From Pseudomonadota bacterium (GTDB lineage Bacteria; Pseudomonadota; Gammaproteobacteria; Steroidobacterales; Steroidobacteraceae), in assembly GCA_021780475.1 (NCBI GenBank), contig JAJXYR010000033.1:1-46393 (forward strand): DNA of 46,393 nucleotides, written 5' to 3'. The notes beneath the pieces were generated by a model. The model worked only from the letters and a program-made list of their open reading frames with translations, made no database searches and was not told where the DNA came from. Position numbers and translations under genes: made by a program. This document shows positions 8,305 through 17,348 of the stretch, in pieces. The first letter of the stretch is position 1; each line of letters starts with the position of its first letter.

Positions 8305-9615
8305 TCAGGGCGCCGCGATCAAGTCATTCAGGGTGCGGTCCCCTAGCCTCGCGTGCAGCGACTCCTCCAACTCCCGCGCGATCGCCTCGGCGCGGGCCGG
8401 CAGGCGCGCGCCGAGATCGCCCGTCTCCGGATCGGGGGCCCGGACCGCATCGAGCACCTGCGCGAGCTTGATCGCGCGGATGTCCCTGCGGGGCAGCAGC
8501 CACCCCTGTTCGGCGGTGGCCATCAAGCCGGCGCGCTCCAGGCAGTCGAGCACCGGATCGAGCGCGCTGCCAGGAAGATCCAGTTCCTCGGCGAGACGGC
8601 TCGCGGTCCAGGTGCCGGCACCGCGGGCGTGGTCCCTCGCGATCAGGAACATGATCGTGAACGCCGCGCTTTCACGGGCGCTGCCGGCCAGGTCGATCAG
8701 CTTCTGGCCGTGGCGCAGGTATTGCGGATTTTGCACGTAGAAGGCGAGTTGGGCGCCGACCAGCAGCACGAGCCAGCTGAGGTAAACCCAGATCAGCGTC
8801 GTCAACACCACGGCGAAACTCGTATAGATCGCGATCAGCTGGGATGAGTAGAGGATGAACGCCGTGAAGGCCTTGCCGATCAGCGCCCACAGCACGCCGG
8901 CGCTCAAGCCGCCGACGAGCGCGGCCCTGGGCTGCACCCGGGTGTTGGGAACGAGCGCGTACATCGCGGTGAACACGAGCGTGACGACGAGGTACGGCAG
9001 GAGCTTGCCGAGCACGGAGAAGGTCCAGTGCAGCGGCATGATCCCGCCCAGCCAGCGCGCGATGGGGCTGTCGTGCGCCGAGGCAAGAACCCCGAGCGCC
9101 GCGGCGAGCAGCACCGGACCCGCGATCGCGGCGCTCACGTACTCTCCGAAGCGGCGCGCGAGGCTCCGTGAACGGCCGATCCGCCACACGAAATTGAAGC
9201 TCGATTCGATCTTTTGGATCGTCGTCACGGCGGTGTAGAACAGGAACGCGAGGCCGATGGATCCGAGCACGTCGCCGCGCATGTTCTTCACGAACTGCAT
9301 GACGCTCGCGGTCAGCTGCGGCGCGGCGCCGCCGATCGGCCGGAAGAATTCGTAGAGGATCGCGGCGAGGTCCGCGTGCGCGCCGAGGCCCTTGAGTATC
9401 GAGATGCTGAACGCGATCAGCGGCACGATCGACAGCAACGTGGTGTAGGCGAGGCTCATGGCCCGCACGTTCAACTCGCCGGCGAGCCAATCGCGTATCA
9501 AGGCGACCGGATATCTCAGGCCCCGCAGCGTCGGGCCCCAGGGGGGCGGGGCGCCGCGCGAGCGCACGAACAGGTCGTACTCCAGCCGCGCGAACAGGCG
9601 GCCCGGACCGTTCAC
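8305..9615 (-). CDS. YihY/BrkB family inner-membrane protein with C-terminal winged-helix-like domain
   Basis: 436 residues starting with GTG 9615, which overlaps the purC stop (GTGA), so it is coupled to purC. The N-terminal two thirds is the YihY/BrkB membrane domain with about six hydrophobic segments and the motif LAYTTLLSIVPLIAFSISI near residue 55. E. coli YihY is about 290 residues; this protein adds about 120. The extra part (TASRLAEELDLPGSALDPVL, then AGLMATAEQGWLLPRR) looks like a winged helix of the Rrf2 type. The family's function is unsettled despite the old RNase BN name. The fused domain suggests a sensor or a protein contact in the cytoplasm; that is inference. Confidence 0.85.
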   Translation of the reverse strand: MNGPGRLFARLEYDLFVRSRGAPPPWGPTLRGLRYPVALIRDWLAGELNVRAMSLAYTTLLSIVPLIAFSISILKGLGAHADLAAILYEFFRPIGGAAPQLTASVMQFVKNMRGDVLGSIGLAFLFYTAVTTIQKIESSFNFVWRIGRSRSLARRFGEYVSAAIAGPVLLAAALGVLASAHDSPIARWLGGIMPLHWTFSVLGKLLPYLVVTLVFTAMYALVPNTRVQPRAALVGGLSAGVLWALIGKAFTAFILYSSQLIAIYTSFAVVLTTLIWVYLSWLVLLVGAQLAFYVQNPQYLRHGQKLIDLAGSARESAAFTIMFLIARDHARGAGTWTASRLAEELDLPGSALDPVLDCLERAGLMATAEQGWLLPRRDIRAIKLAQVLDAVRAPDPETGDLGARLPARAEAIARELEESLHARLGDRTLNDLIAAP

Positions 9616-10511
9616 GCCGTCAATAACGCGAGCGCTTGTCGATACTTCGCGCCGGTGCGCGCCAGGATCTCCGCCGGCAGGTGCGGGGCCGGCGGCTTCT
9701 TGTCCCAATGCAGTTCCTCCAGGTAGTCGCGCACGAACTGCTTGTCGAAGCTCGGCGGGTTGATCCCCGGCCGATAGGATTCGACCGGCCAGAATCGCGA
9801 CGAATCGGGAGTCAACACCTCGTCGATCAGCGTGATGCGGCCGCCACGATCGAGTCCGAACTCGAATTTCGTGTCCGCGATGATGATGTTGCGGGCGCGC
9901 GCATGCACCGCCGCGAAGCGGTAGATCTCGAGCGAAATGCGGCGGATCTCGGCGGCGTGGTCGCCGCCGATCTCGCGCACGATCGTGTCGAAGTCGACGT
10001 TCTCGTCATGCTTGCCGGCCGGCGCCTTCGACGCGGGCGTGAAGATCGGCTCGGGCAATTGGTCCGCGATCCGCAGGCCCGGCGGCAGCCGGATGCCGCA
10101 GACGGCGCCGCGGGCCGCATAGTCGCGGTATCCGGAGCCGATCAGATAGCCGCGCACGACCGCTTCGACCGGCAGCGCGTCCAGCCGTTTGACGACCATC
10201 GCACGGTCCGCGAGCTGCAGGCGCTCATCGGCATCGTGGACGACATCCTCGATGCGCAGATGCGACAGCTGGTTCGGCACGATGTGGGCGGTTTTCGCGA
10301 ACCAAAACGCGGAGATCCCGTTCAGCACGGCCCCCTTGTCCGGCACCGGATCCGGCAGGACGACATCGAACGCGGACAGGCGGTCGGTCGTGACGATCAG
10401 CAGGTGATCGGCGTCGACCTCGTAGATGTCGCGCACTTTGCCCTGATGGATCTTCCTCAAGCCGCGCAGATGTGATTCGAACAGCGGCGGCGATGGCGGC
10501 GATTGTTGCAC
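9612..10511 (-). CDS. purC: Phosphoribosylaminoimidazole-succinocarboxamide synthase
   Basis: SAICAR synthase, joining CAIR and aspartate with ATP. Signature stretches are HQGKVRDIYEVDADHLLIV, TTDRLSAFDVVLPDPVPDKG, VEAVVRGYLIGSG, KHDENVDFDTI and IADTKFEFGLD. At about 299 residues it belongs to the long form of the enzyme found in many gammaproteobacteria and fungi. GTG 10511 gives a family-like length; the frame continues to 10580 but would then enter the divergent djlA leader. Ends in a GTGA overlap with the YihY gene. Confidence 0.94.
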   Translation of the reverse strand: MQQSPPSPPLFESHLRGLRKIHQGKVRDIYEVDADHLLIVTTDRLSAFDVVLPDPVPDKGAVLNGISAFWFAKTAHIVPNQLSHLRIEDVVHDADERLQLADRAMVVKRLDALPVEAVVRGYLIGSGYRDYAARGAVCGIRLPPGLRIADQLPEPIFTPASKAPAGKHDENVDFDTIVREIGGDHAAEIRRISLEIYRFAAVHARARNIIIADTKFEFGLDRGGRITLIDEVLTPDSSRFWPVESYRPGINPPSFDKQFVRDYLEELHWDKKPPAPHLPAEILARTGAKYRQALALLTA

Positions 10512-10594
10512 GTGATTGGCGTCCGGCTGCTGATAACATGATCGGCTGGAAGAGCTGGATATTCTGGCGGCGGGACTCAATCAGGTCAACGCGG

Positions 10595-11377
10595 ATGAGG
10601 TGGACGGGGAAATTATTCGGCGCGCTGATCGGCCTCGTGGTCGCCCACAGCCTGTGGGGCGCGGTGATCGGGGCCTTCATCGGCCAGATATTCGACCAGC
10701 AATCGACGCCCGACGGCGGCGCCGGCGGCCCGGGGGCGGTGGCGTCCGTGTTCTTCCGGACGACGTTCGAATTGATGGGGCACGTCGCCAAGTCCGACGG
10801 CCGGGTTTCCGAAGCCGAGATCGATGCGGCCCGCCGGATGATGCGGGAATTGCGCTTGGCGCCGCATGAAGTGGCCACGGCCATCGCCAGCTTCCGCGCG
10901 GGCAAGGCCGCGGGCTACGACGTCGGGACTGCCGTCGAGCGTCTGCGCGAGGCGTGCGGGCCGCGGTACGACCTGCTCGCGACCTTCATGGAATTGCAGA
11001 TCTCCGCGGCGCTTGCCGGCAACGGCATGCCTCCGCCGGTGCGATTGATCCTGGCGCGGGTCGGTGAGGGCTTGGGCATGTCGGGCCTGGAGTTCGTGCG
11101 CATGGAGGCGGCGCTGCGCACCCGTCGCGGCGCCGGCCGGCGGGACGAACCGGGGCGGGGCGGCTCCTTGTCGAACTGCTATGCGGAGCTCGAAGTGGAT
11201 CCGGGCATCAGCGACCAGGAATTGAAAAAGGCGTACCGGCGGCAGATGAGCCGCCACCATCCGGACAAGCTGGTCGCCAACGGCCTGCCCGGCTCGATGG
11301 CGCAGTTGGCCAAGGAAAAGACCCAGCGGATTCAAGAGGCTTACGAGACGATTCGCGCGGCGCGCGGCATGCGGTGA
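10595..11377 (+). CDS. djlA: Membrane-anchored J-domain co-chaperone DjlA
   Basis: 260 residues with the three parts of DjlA in order. These are a glycine-rich N-terminal transmembrane segment ([20 protein letters not shown], about 8-30), a TerB-like helical domain ([19 protein letters not shown], about 60-170) and a C-terminal J domain ([19 protein letters not shown], then RHHPDKL with the HPD triad). It stimulates DnaK at the inner membrane. ATG 10595 is placed directly before the membrane segment. It diverges from purC, and rpe follows 13 bases after its stop. Confidence 0.92.
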   Translation: MRWTGKLFGALIGLVVAHSLWGAVIGAFIGQIFDQQSTPDGGAGGPGAVASVFFRTTFELMGHVAKSDGRVSEAEIDAARRMMRELRLAPHEVATAIASFRAGKAAGYDVGTAVERLREACGPRYDLLATFMELQISAALAGNGMPPPVRLILARVGEGLGMSGLEFVRMEAALRTRRGAGRRDEPGRGGSLSNCYAELEVDPGISDQELKKAYRRQMSRHHPDKLVANGLPGSMAQLAKEKTQRIQEAYETIRAARGMR

Positions 11378-11383
11378 TAGACT
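11378..11383 (+). promoter_or_regulatory. -10-like hexamer seven bases before rpe
   Basis: TAGACT begins directly after the djlA stop codon and ends seven bases before the rpe ATG. No Shine-Dalgarno sequence lies between them. If used, the rpe transcript would begin at or next to the AUG. Confidence 0.45.
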
Positions 11384-11390
11384 CGAGCGT

Positions 11391-12071
11391 ATGGATGCGA
11401 TCATTGCGCCGTCGATCCTGTCCGCCGACTTCGCGAGGCTCGGGGAGGAAGTCGATGCCGTGCTGCGCGCCGGCGCGGACTGGATCCACTTCGACGTCAT
11501 GGACAACCACTATGTGCCGAACCTGACCATCGGTCCGCTGGTTTGCGCGGCGCTGCGCAAGGCGGGCGTCACCGCGCCGATCGACGTTCATCTGATGATC
11601 TCCCCCGTGGACCCGCTGGTGCCGGAGTTCGCGAAGGCCGGCGCGAGCTACATCAGTTTTCATCCGGAGGCGACGCTGCACCCGGACCGCACGATCCAGT
11701 TGATCCGCGATTCCGGCTGCCGTCCGGGCATGGTGTTCAATCCGGCGACACCGCTCGATTGGCTGGATCATGAGATCGACAATCTCGACCTCATCCTGAT
11801 CATGTCGGTCAATCCGGGCTTCGGCGGCCAGCGATTCATCCCGTCGGCGCTCGAGAAACTCGCGGCGGCCCGGCGGAGAATTCGAGCCAGTGGCCGCGAC
11901 ATCCGCCTGGAAATCGACGGCGGCGTCAAGGTGGAGAACGCGGCCGAGGTGGCCAAAGCCGGAGCCGACACCTTTGTCGCGGGTTCGGCGATCTTCGGGA
12001 GCCCGGACTACGCATCGACCATCGACGCGATGCGGCGGGAAATCATCACGGGGCAAAAAGCGGCCGGCTAG
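11391..12071 (+). CDS. rpe: Ribulose-phosphate 3-epimerase
   Basis: 226 residues, a TIM-barrel enzyme interconverting ribulose 5-phosphate and xylulose 5-phosphate. Signatures: [34 protein letters not shown] (metal-binding His/Asp), [19 protein letters not shown] and LEIDGGV. It is the second pentose-phosphate gene in the window with rpiA at 16.6-17.3 kb. Its 3' end faces the CRP-like gene with only nine bases between them, leaving no room for a conventional terminator. Confidence 0.97.
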   Translation: MDAIIAPSILSADFARLGEEVDAVLRAGADWIHFDVMDNHYVPNLTIGPLVCAALRKAGVTAPIDVHLMISPVDPLVPEFAKAGASYISFHPEATLHPDRTIQLIRDSGCRPGMVFNPATPLDWLDHEIDNLDLILIMSVNPGFGGQRFIPSALEKLAAARRRIRASGRDIRLEIDGGVKVENAAEVAKAGADTFVAGSAIFGSPDYASTIDAMRREIITGQKAAG

Positions 12072-12080
12072 GCCGCCACG

Positions 12081-12878
12081 CTACTCGTCGTCGTCCTCGT
12101 CCTCGTCGAAATCGTCTTCATCCTCGTCCTCGTCTTCCTCATCGTCGTGGCGTTGTTCGGCCCGGGCGATGGACGACTTGTTGGCCGCCACACCGGCCCC
12201 GGCCTTGACCGGCACGACCAACGGCCGGGTCTTGACCTTCGGGCGCGCGTTGAACACGACGATGGTCTTGCCGGTGGCGCGCAGCAAGCCCTGTTCTTCA
12301 AGCACTTTCAGCACCCGGCCGGCCATTTCGCGGGAACATCCGACCAAGCGGGACAACTCCTGGCGGCTGACCTTGATCTGCATGCCGTCGGGGTGGGTCA
12401 TCGCGTCCGGCTCGCCGCACAAATCCATGATCGCGTGCGCGACGCGTCCGGTGACGTCGACGAACGCCAGATCGCCCAGTTTGCGGTTGGTGCGATCGAG
12501 CCGGGTCGCCAGCTGCGTCGCCAGCTCGAAAATCAAGCCGGGGCTTTCGGCGGCGATCTGGCGAAAGCGCGGATAGGTCATTTCCGCGAGTTCGGACTGC
12601 TGTCGCGTGCGCACCCAGGCGCTACGGGTCGGCTGTTCGTAGAAAAGGCCCATTTCGCCGAAGAACTGACCCTTGTTCAGATAGGCGAGGACCATTTCGT
12701 TGCCGTCCTCGTCCTCGATCATCACCTCGACCGAGCCGCTGATGATGTAGTACAAAATGTCCGGCAGGTCGCCGGCATGGATGATCACGGTCTTGGAAGG
12801 GACTGTCCTGATCCGGCAGTAGCTCAAGAAACGATTGATCGCCGGGATGTCGCTTAAGGCTTTTGCCCCTTCTTCCAT
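12081..12878 (-). CDS. CRP/Vfr-like transcription regulator with acidic C-terminal tail
   Basis: 265 residues. The first 212 align well with E. coli CRP: cyclic-nucleotide domain with FFGEMGLF and RSAWVRT (R85/S86, the phosphate-binding cassette), long dimer helix, then a helix-turn-helix with CSREMAGR that keeps the DNA-contacting Arg, Glu and Arg. At the dimer helix the pair that reads Thr-Ser in E. coli CRP is Thr-Asn here (residues 130-131), which may alter cAMP contact. Unlike CRP and Vfr it continues for about 53 residues: a basic/neutral linker, then residues 245-265, which are all Asp/Glu except one Phe. The start ATG 12878 has a strong GAGGGAG site. It stands alone, converging with rpe. 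Probably a global regulator. Confidence 0.9.
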   Translation of the reverse strand: MEEGAKALSDIPAINRFLSYCRIRTVPSKTVIIHAGDLPDILYYIISGSVEVMIEDEDGNEMVLAYLNKGQFFGEMGLFYEQPTRSAWVRTRQQSELAEMTYPRFRQIAAESPGLIFELATQLATRLDRTNRKLGDLAFVDVTGRVAHAIMDLCGEPDAMTHPDGMQIKVSRQELSRLVGCSREMAGRVLKVLEEQGLLRATGKTIVVFNARPKVKTRPLVVPVKAGAGVAANKSSIARAEQRHDDEEDEDEDEDDFDEDEDDDE

Positions 12879-12929
12879 GATGTCTCCCTCGATTTACGGG
12901 TGCTTCGCCGGTTACGACGATGCTGGCGG

Positions 12930-12960
12930 ACGTTTTATTACATAAGTACTGGAATCGCAA
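12930..12960 (-). promoter_or_regulatory. AT-rich probable promoter region of the CRP-like gene
   Basis: The only AT-rich patch upstream of the gene, with overlapping -10-like sequences (TATGTA, TAATAA) and a TTGCGA upstream with poor spacing. The gene has a leader of 50 bases or more and a strong ribosome binding site. The exact elements are not resolved. Confidence 0.3.
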
Positions 12961-12975
12961 GCGGACTTGGCGGCG

Positions 12976-13617
12976 TCACACAAGGTAGGAGCCCTTCGTC
13001 ATGACGCGCGACGTCAAGCGCATGGCCAGTCGAATCGCCCAAGGAAGAGCCGTGCCGCCCAGGGAATCGGCCGTCTGTCCGTGCCGCACCTCATCGTGTT
13101 TCATCTGGGAGAGGATCGCGCGGCTGCGGCGGTCGGCCGCCGGCAGACGGGCCAAATGATCCTCCAAGTGGGACTCGACCTGCCGTTCGGTTTCGCTGAT
13201 GAATCCGAGGCTGGTCCGATCGCCGAATGCGCCGGCGACGGCACCGATCGCCAGGGATCCCGCGTACCACATGGGATTCAGCAGGCTCGGCGCGCCGCCG
13301 AGTTCCCGCAGGCGCTGCTCACACCAGGCTAGATGGTCGCCTTCCTCCGTCGCCGCGCGGCTCATCGCCTCGACCACCGCAGGATCGCGGGCCGTCAACG
13401 CCTGGCCGCGGTAGAGCGCCTGGGCCGCAATCTCGCCGGCATGGTTGACCCGCATCAGGCGTTGCGACTCGAGTCGCTCAGCGGCATTGAGGTCCGAATC
13501 GCCTTCCGCGGCGTCCGGTCTGGGCCGCGCAGACCGGGAGGGTGCGGCCAAGACCTTGATTGCGCTGCCAATTTGACCGAATATTCGGTCCGGCAGGGTA
13601 AATGAGCGGGGATCCAT
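12976..13617 (-). CDS. coq7: Demethoxyubiquinone hydroxylase, Coq7 type
   Basis: 213 residues. A di-iron hydroxylase that adds the C6 hydroxyl in ubiquinone synthesis, the job done by UbiF in E. coli. Iron-ligand motifs are visible: LMRVNHAGEIAAQALYRGQA, EEGDHLAWCEQRL, ETERQVESHLEDHL and MKHDEVRHG. The start ATG 13617 gives MDPRSFTLPDRIFGQIGSA, the family's N-terminus. TATAAT lies six bases before the ATG and there is no ribosome binding site, so the mRNA may be leaderless. That -10 is part of a perfect palindrome shared with the rplM direction. Confidence 0.93.
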   Translation of the reverse strand: MDPRSFTLPDRIFGQIGSAIKVLAAPSRSARPRPDAAEGDSDLNAAERLESQRLMRVNHAGEIAAQALYRGQALTARDPAVVEAMSRAATEEGDHLAWCEQRLRELGGAPSLLNPMWYAGSLAIGAVAGAFGDRTSLGFISETERQVESHLEDHLARLPAADRRSRAILSQMKHDEVRHGQTADSLGGTALPWAIRLAMRLTSRVMTKGSYLV

Positions 13618-13621
13618 CAAT

Positions 13622-13635
13622 ACATTATATAATGT
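13622..13635. promoter_or_regulatory. Palindromic -10 element between coq7 and rplM
   Basis: ACATTATATAATGT is a perfect 14-base palindrome, so TATAAT is present on both strands (plus 13628-13633, minus 13629-13624). On the minus strand it sits six bases before coq7. On the plus strand it sits about 100 bases before rplM. No good -35 is seen on either side. Confidence 0.5.
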
Positions 13636-13660
13636 GTTCGAAGAGTGCGCACATCGGGGC

Positions 13661-13689
13661 TGGTAACGGGCCGCCAGCTTCTGTACACT
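13661..13689 (+). promoter_or_regulatory. Possible rplM promoter
   Basis: TGGTAA (13661-13666) and TACACT (13684-13689) are separated by 17 bases, about 43 bases before the rplM ATG. The -35 is weak. This is a candidate alternative to the palindromic TATAAT further upstream. Confidence 0.3.
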
Positions 13690-13732
13690 TTCGCGCCTTT
13701 CGTCAAAGTCCTCGAATTCCAGAGTATCCTCC

Positions 13733-14164
13733 ATGTACACGGTATTTTCCAAACCAGAAGAAACACGCGGCGACTGGTTCGTCGTCGATGCGGCCGGCAA
13801 GACCCTCGGCCGCCTGGCCTCGCAAATCGCGCACCGGCTCAAGGGCAAGCACAAGCCGAATTACGCGCCGCATCAAGACCTTGGCGACCATATCGTGGTC
13901 ATCAATGCCGGCACCGTGCATGTCACCGGGGCCAAGCTCAAAGACAAGTTCTATCATCGCCACACGGGCTATGTCGGAAACTTGAAGAGCATCTCGCTCG
14001 AGAAACTCCTGAAGGAGCATCCGGAGCGGGCGATCGAATTCGCCGTCAAGGGCATGCTGCCGAAGGGCCCCCTCGGTCGCCGGATGTACAGGAAACTGCA
14101 CGTATTCGGCGGCAACGAGCACCCGCATCAGGCCCAACAGCCCAAAGAACTCGATTTAAATTAA
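13733..14164 (+). CDS. rplM: 50S ribosomal protein L13
   Basis: 143 residues with the L13 core: [34 protein letters not shown] and the conserved [20 protein letters not shown]. First gene of the standard rplM-rpsI pair; rpsI begins 22 bases downstream. Expression is normally growth-rate controlled, and in E. coli L13 represses its own leader. Whether the leader here folds likewise cannot be told by eye. Confidence 0.98.
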   Translation: MYTVFSKPEETRGDWFVVDAAGKTLGRLASQIAHRLKGKHKPNYAPHQDLGDHIVVINAGTVHVTGAKLKDKFYHRHTGYVGNLKSISLEKLLKEHPERAIEFAVKGMLPKGPLGRRMYRKLHVFGGNEHPHQAQQPKELDLN

Positions 14165-14186
14165 GATTCCGCAGGAACATCAAACA

Positions 14187-14591
14187 ATGGCACAGAACTC
14201 AGCCGCCAACTCCTTCTATGGCACCGGGCGCCGCAAGACCTCCAGCGCGCGCGTTTACTTGAAACCGGGCACGGGAATCGTATCGATCAACGGCCGCACG
14301 CTCGATGAATTTTTCGGCCGGGAAACGGGCCGGATGATCGTACGCCAGCCGTTTCAAGCGATCGACATGGACGGCAAGTTCGACATCGACGCGCACGTCG
14401 TCGGCGGCGGCATCACCGGTCAGGCCGGTGCGATCCGGCACGGCATCACCCGCGCATTGATGGCCTATGATGAGACGCTCCGTCCCAGCTTGCGCAAGGC
14501 GGGTTTCGTGACGCGCGACGCGCGCGAAGTCGAACGAAAGAAGGTCGGTCGACGCAAGGCGCGACGCGGCACGCAGTTCTCCAAGCGTTAG
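14187..14591 (+). CDS. rpsI: 30S ribosomal protein S9
   Basis: 134 residues. [18 protein letters not shown] near the N-terminus and the C-terminal [17 protein letters not shown] are the hallmarks of S9, whose last Lys-Arg reaches the P-site tRNA. Second gene of the rplM operon. A tRNA-Gln gene follows 33 bases after its stop. Confidence 0.98.
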   Translation: MAQNSAANSFYGTGRRKTSSARVYLKPGTGIVSINGRTLDEFFGRETGRMIVRQPFQAIDMDGKFDIDAHVVGGGITGQAGAIRHGITRALMAYDETLRPSLRKAGFVTRDAREVERKKVGRRKARRGTQFSKR

Positions 14592-14624
14592 GCGCGAGAA
14601 CAACCTCCAATATGCGACTGTTTT

Positions 14625-14698
14625 TGGGGGATCGTCTAGTGGTAGGACAACGGTCTCTGACACCGTTTACCTAGGTTCGAATCCTAGTCCCCCAGCCA
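14625..14698 (+). tRNA. tRNA-Gln (anticodon CTG)
   Basis: A complete cloverleaf. Acceptor stem is TGGGGGA (14625-14631) with TCCCCCA (14688-14694). The anticodon stem is ACGGT/ACCGT with loop CTCTGAC, giving anticodon CUG for CAG codons. The T arm has GGTTCGAATCC. CCA is encoded at 14696-14698. Confidence 0.96.
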
Positions 14699-14703
14699 AA
14701 CCA

Positions 14704-14725
14704 GGGGCCCACGTTCGTGGGCCCC
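14704..14725 (+). terminator. Strong hairpin after tRNA-Gln, without a U-tract
   Basis: GGGGCCCAC, loop GTTC, GTGGGCCCC: a perfect 9-bp GC stem six bases after the tRNA. No run of T follows, so it may be a 3'-end processing or pause structure rather than an intrinsic terminator. kup begins 26 bases further on and might be read from the same transcript. Confidence 0.5.
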
Positions 14726-14750
14726 GATCCCGGCCCCAGCGAGAGTCAGC

Positions 14751-16625
14751 ATGTCGGTTGAACGGAACACTAACGGTCGCATGGCGCTGTTGGCGCTCGG
14801 CGCGCTCGGTGTCGTGTTCGGCGACATCGGCACCAGTCCCCTCTACGCGATTTCCGCCTGCTTCACCGGCGCGCAAATGGCCGTTTCTCCGGACTATGTC
14901 CTCGGCGTGCTGTCGCTGATTTTTTGGTCGCTGGTGCTGGTGGTCCTGCTCAAATATGTGTCGGTGGTCCTGAACGCGGACAACAACGGCGAGGGCGGCG
15001 TGCTCGCATTGACCGCGCTGGTCGTGAACACGGACCGGGCGAGCCCGAGGAAAAAACTCTACGGGCTTCTCGGAATTCTGGGCGCGGCCTTGTTCTTCGC
15101 GGACGGCGCGATCACGCCGGCGATATCTGTACTTAGCGCGGTCGAAGGCCTGAAGGTCGCGGCGCCGGATTCGCAGATCCCGATCCTGCCGATCACGGTC
15201 GTCGTGCTGCTCGGACTGTTCATGATCCAGCGCTACGGCACCGGCTCCGTCGGCCGGGTGTTCGGACCGGTCATGCTCTTCTGGTTCGCGGTACTGGCGG
15301 CCCTCGGCGCGTATTGGGTCGTGCGCGAACCGCGCGTGCTGCTCGCGGTCAATCCGGTGAACGCGTTCGACATGCTGAGGCAGCACAAGATCGGCGCGCT
15401 CGCGGTGCTCGCGGGCGTGTTCCTGACCGTCACCGGCGGTGAGGCGCTGTACGCCGACATGGGCCACTTCGGCAAACAGCCGATCCGCGCCGGCTGGATC
15501 TGCGTCGTCATGCCTGCCCTGGTCCTCAACTATTTCGGCCAGGGGGCCTTGCTGATCGAGAACCCCGCGGCCATCAGCAATCCCTTCTACCTGATGGCCC
15601 CCGCCTGGTCGCTGTGGCCGCTGGTCGTGTTGTCGACCGCCGCCACGGTGATCGCATCGCAGGCGGTGATCTCGGGAGTCTTCTCGGTGACGCGGACGGC
15701 CGTGAGCCTTGGGCTGCTGCCACGGCTGCGCGTCGAGCATTCATCGGCCGAGAATGCCGGCCAGATCTACGTGCCGTCGATGAACCGGGTGTTGATGGTC
15801 GCGGCGATCGCGCTGGTCATCGGCTTCGGCAGTTCCGCCGCGCTCGCGGGGGCGTATGGCCTCGCCGTCTCCGGCGCCATGACGATCGTCACGCCGTTGA
15901 CCCTGAGCTTGATCAAGTCGCGACTCGGTCATCCCAGCTGGCCGCTGCGCGCCGGGCTGTCGCTGTTGTTCTTCGTCGACATCGCGTTCCTGTTGGCCAA
16001 CATGACCAAGCTTGCCGAGGGTGGATGGCTGCCGCTGCTGTCGGGCCTCAGCATCTACTGGGTCATGCAGACCTGGCAGCGGGGACGTGCGTCGCTGCAC
16101 GCGCGGCTGCTGCGGGAACAGAAGCCGGTGCGCGACTTTCTCGACGACCTGAAACGCGACCCGCCGGTCCGGGTGCCGGGCACGTCGATATTCCTCGACG
16201 CAAAGGCGTCCGGAATTCCGCGCGCCTTGTTGAACAACATCAAATTCAACCGGGTGATGCACGAGCGGGTGGTCCTGCTCACGGTCGTCACGCGCGAGGA
16301 TCCGCGGATCCCGGGGAACAAGCGCTTGACGGTGACCGACGTCGGCGAAGGGATCGTGCGGATCGTCGCCCAGTTCGGCTTCATGGACAAGCCGAACATC
16401 GTCGAGGTGCTGCGCCTGGCGGAGAGTTTCGGCGTTCCCTACGATCCGGAACGGACGACGTACTTCTTGAGCCGTGAAGAGCTCATTCCCGGACGCCGCT
16501 CGGAGCTGCCGCCGCTGCGGCGCTCGGTCTACATCCAGATGGCGCGCAACGCCCAGGTCGCCGCGGATTTCTACGGATTGCCGCCGGGCCGGGTCGTCGA
16601 GATCGGCACGCGCGTCGAGATCTAG
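14751..16625 (+). CDS. kup: Low-affinity potassium transporter Kup
   Basis: 624 residues. The first helix region has the Kup signature [15 protein letters not shown], and about twelve hydrophobic segments follow to about residue 430. A soluble cytoplasmic domain of about 190 residues ends the protein. Kup takes up K+ with protons across the inner membrane and works at low pH. ATG 14751 precedes a polar stretch ([10 protein letters not shown]) before helix 1. The stop codon shares CTAG with that of the converging rpiA. Confidence 0.95.
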   Translation: MSVERNTNGRMALLALGALGVVFGDIGTSPLYAISACFTGAQMAVSPDYVLGVLSLIFWSLVLVVLLKYVSVVLNADNNGEGGVLALTALVVNTDRASPRKKLYGLLGILGAALFFADGAITPAISVLSAVEGLKVAAPDSQIPILPITVVVLLGLFMIQRYGTGSVGRVFGPVMLFWFAVLAALGAYWVVREPRVLLAVNPVNAFDMLRQHKIGALAVLAGVFLTVTGGEALYADMGHFGKQPIRAGWICVVMPALVLNYFGQGALLIENPAAISNPFYLMAPAWSLWPLVVLSTAATVIASQAVISGVFSVTRTAVSLGLLPRLRVEHSSAENAGQIYVPSMNRVLMVAAIALVIGFGSSAALAGAYGLAVSGAMTIVTPLTLSLIKSRLGHPSWPLRAGLSLLFFVDIAFLLANMTKLAEGGWLPLLSGLSIYWVMQTWQRGRASLHARLLREQKPVRDFLDDLKRDPPVRVPGTSIFLDAKASGIPRALLNNIKFNRVMHERVVLLTVVTREDPRIPGNKRLTVTDVGEGIVRIVAQFGFMDKPNIVEVLRLAESFGVPYDPERTTYFLSREELIPGRRSELPPLRRSVYIQMARNAQVAADFYGLPPGRVVEIGTRVEI

Positions 16626-17281
16626 GGGGTGATGCGGCGGACGCCCCCGTCGCCGCCGACGAGCAATTCATCCGCGCCGCGGCGCGCAAACAATCCGACG
16701 GTGACGACGCCGGCGATCTGGTTGATCTCGGTCTCCAGTCCGACCGGATCGAGAATCCGCAGGTTGTGCACGTCGAGGATCGCATTGCCGTTGTCGGTGA
16801 CCACCCGCTCGCGCCAGACGGGCTGCCCCCCCAGCGCGACGATGCGGCGCGCTACGTAGGAGCGCCCCATTGGAATGACTTCGACCGGCAGCGGGAACCC
16901 CCCGAGCACGTCGACCAGCTTTTCCTCGTCGATGATGCAGACGAACCGCTTCGACGCGGCGGCGACGATCTTCTCGCGCGTGAGCGCCGCGCCGCCGCCC
17001 TTGATCAGCGCGCCGTGGCGCGTGGCCTCGTCCGCGCCGTCGATGTATAGCGCCAGATCGCCGGCGCTGTTCAGGTCCATCTCCGGGATGCCCAGCTCGC
17101 GCAAGCGAGCCGAAGTCGCCTGCGAACTGGAGACCGCGCCTTCAAGGCGGATCCTGCGGTCGGCGAGCGCCGTGATGAATTCATTGACGGTCGAGCCGGT
17201 GCCGATGCCGACTACCATGCCGTCTTCGAGGTAGCGGACCGCGGCCTGTGCCGCCAAACGCTTCTTTTCCAGGGTTTCCAC
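16622..17281 (-). CDS. rpiA: Ribose-5-phosphate isomerase A
   Basis: 219 residues, interconverting ribose 5-phosphate and ribulose 5-phosphate. Motifs: [14 protein letters not shown] (phosphate loop), LYIDGADEA (catalytic Asp) and [15 protein letters not shown] (Lys and Glu of the active site). The start is GTG 17281. A strong hairpin (17303-17332) lies immediately upstream, so rpiA must either use a promoter within about 20 bases or receive read-through from the mini-gene before it. Convergent with kup, sharing CTAG. Confidence 0.96.
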   Translation of the reverse strand: METLEKKRLAAQAAVRYLEDGMVVGIGTGSTVNEFITALADRRIRLEGAVSSSQATSARLRELGIPEMDLNSAGDLALYIDGADEATRHGALIKGGGAALTREKIVAAASKRFVCIIDEEKLVDVLGGFPLPVEVIPMGRSYVARRIVALGGQPVWRERVVTDNGNAILDVHNLRILDPVGLETEINQIAGVVTVGLFARRGADELLVGGDGGVRRITP

Positions 17282-17302
17282 GACTTTTCCGGACCTCAGA
17301 AA

Positions 17303-17332
17303 CGACTGTGCCCGCAGATGCGGGCACAGTCG
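17303..17332 (-). terminator. Intrinsic-type terminator between the lysine-rich mini-gene and rpiA
   Basis: CGACTGTGCCCGC and GCGGGCACAGTCG form a perfect 13-bp stem with a 4-base loop. AGAAA on one side and TTTCT on the other flank it, so it could work in both directions. On the minus strand it begins 16 bases after the mini-gene stop codon and precedes rpiA. Confidence 0.75.
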
Positions 17333-17348
17333 GTTTCTTTACGAAGGC

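Noticed and set aside
12083-12145. Short-period repeat rich in tcg/tcc triplets, possible microsatellite
   Set aside because: It encodes the Asp/Glu tail of the CRP-like protein in frame; the repetition is explained by the acidic codons.
13575-13590. 16-base perfect palindrome GACCGAATATTCGGTC
   Set aside because: It lies inside coq7 and encodes conserved residues (RIFG region), so a separate operator role is not supported without conservation data.
14667-15740. 357-codon minus-strand frame over tRNA-Gln and kup
   Set aside because: It is antisense to a tRNA and to the Kup membrane core, and its composition is His/Arg/Asp-rich.
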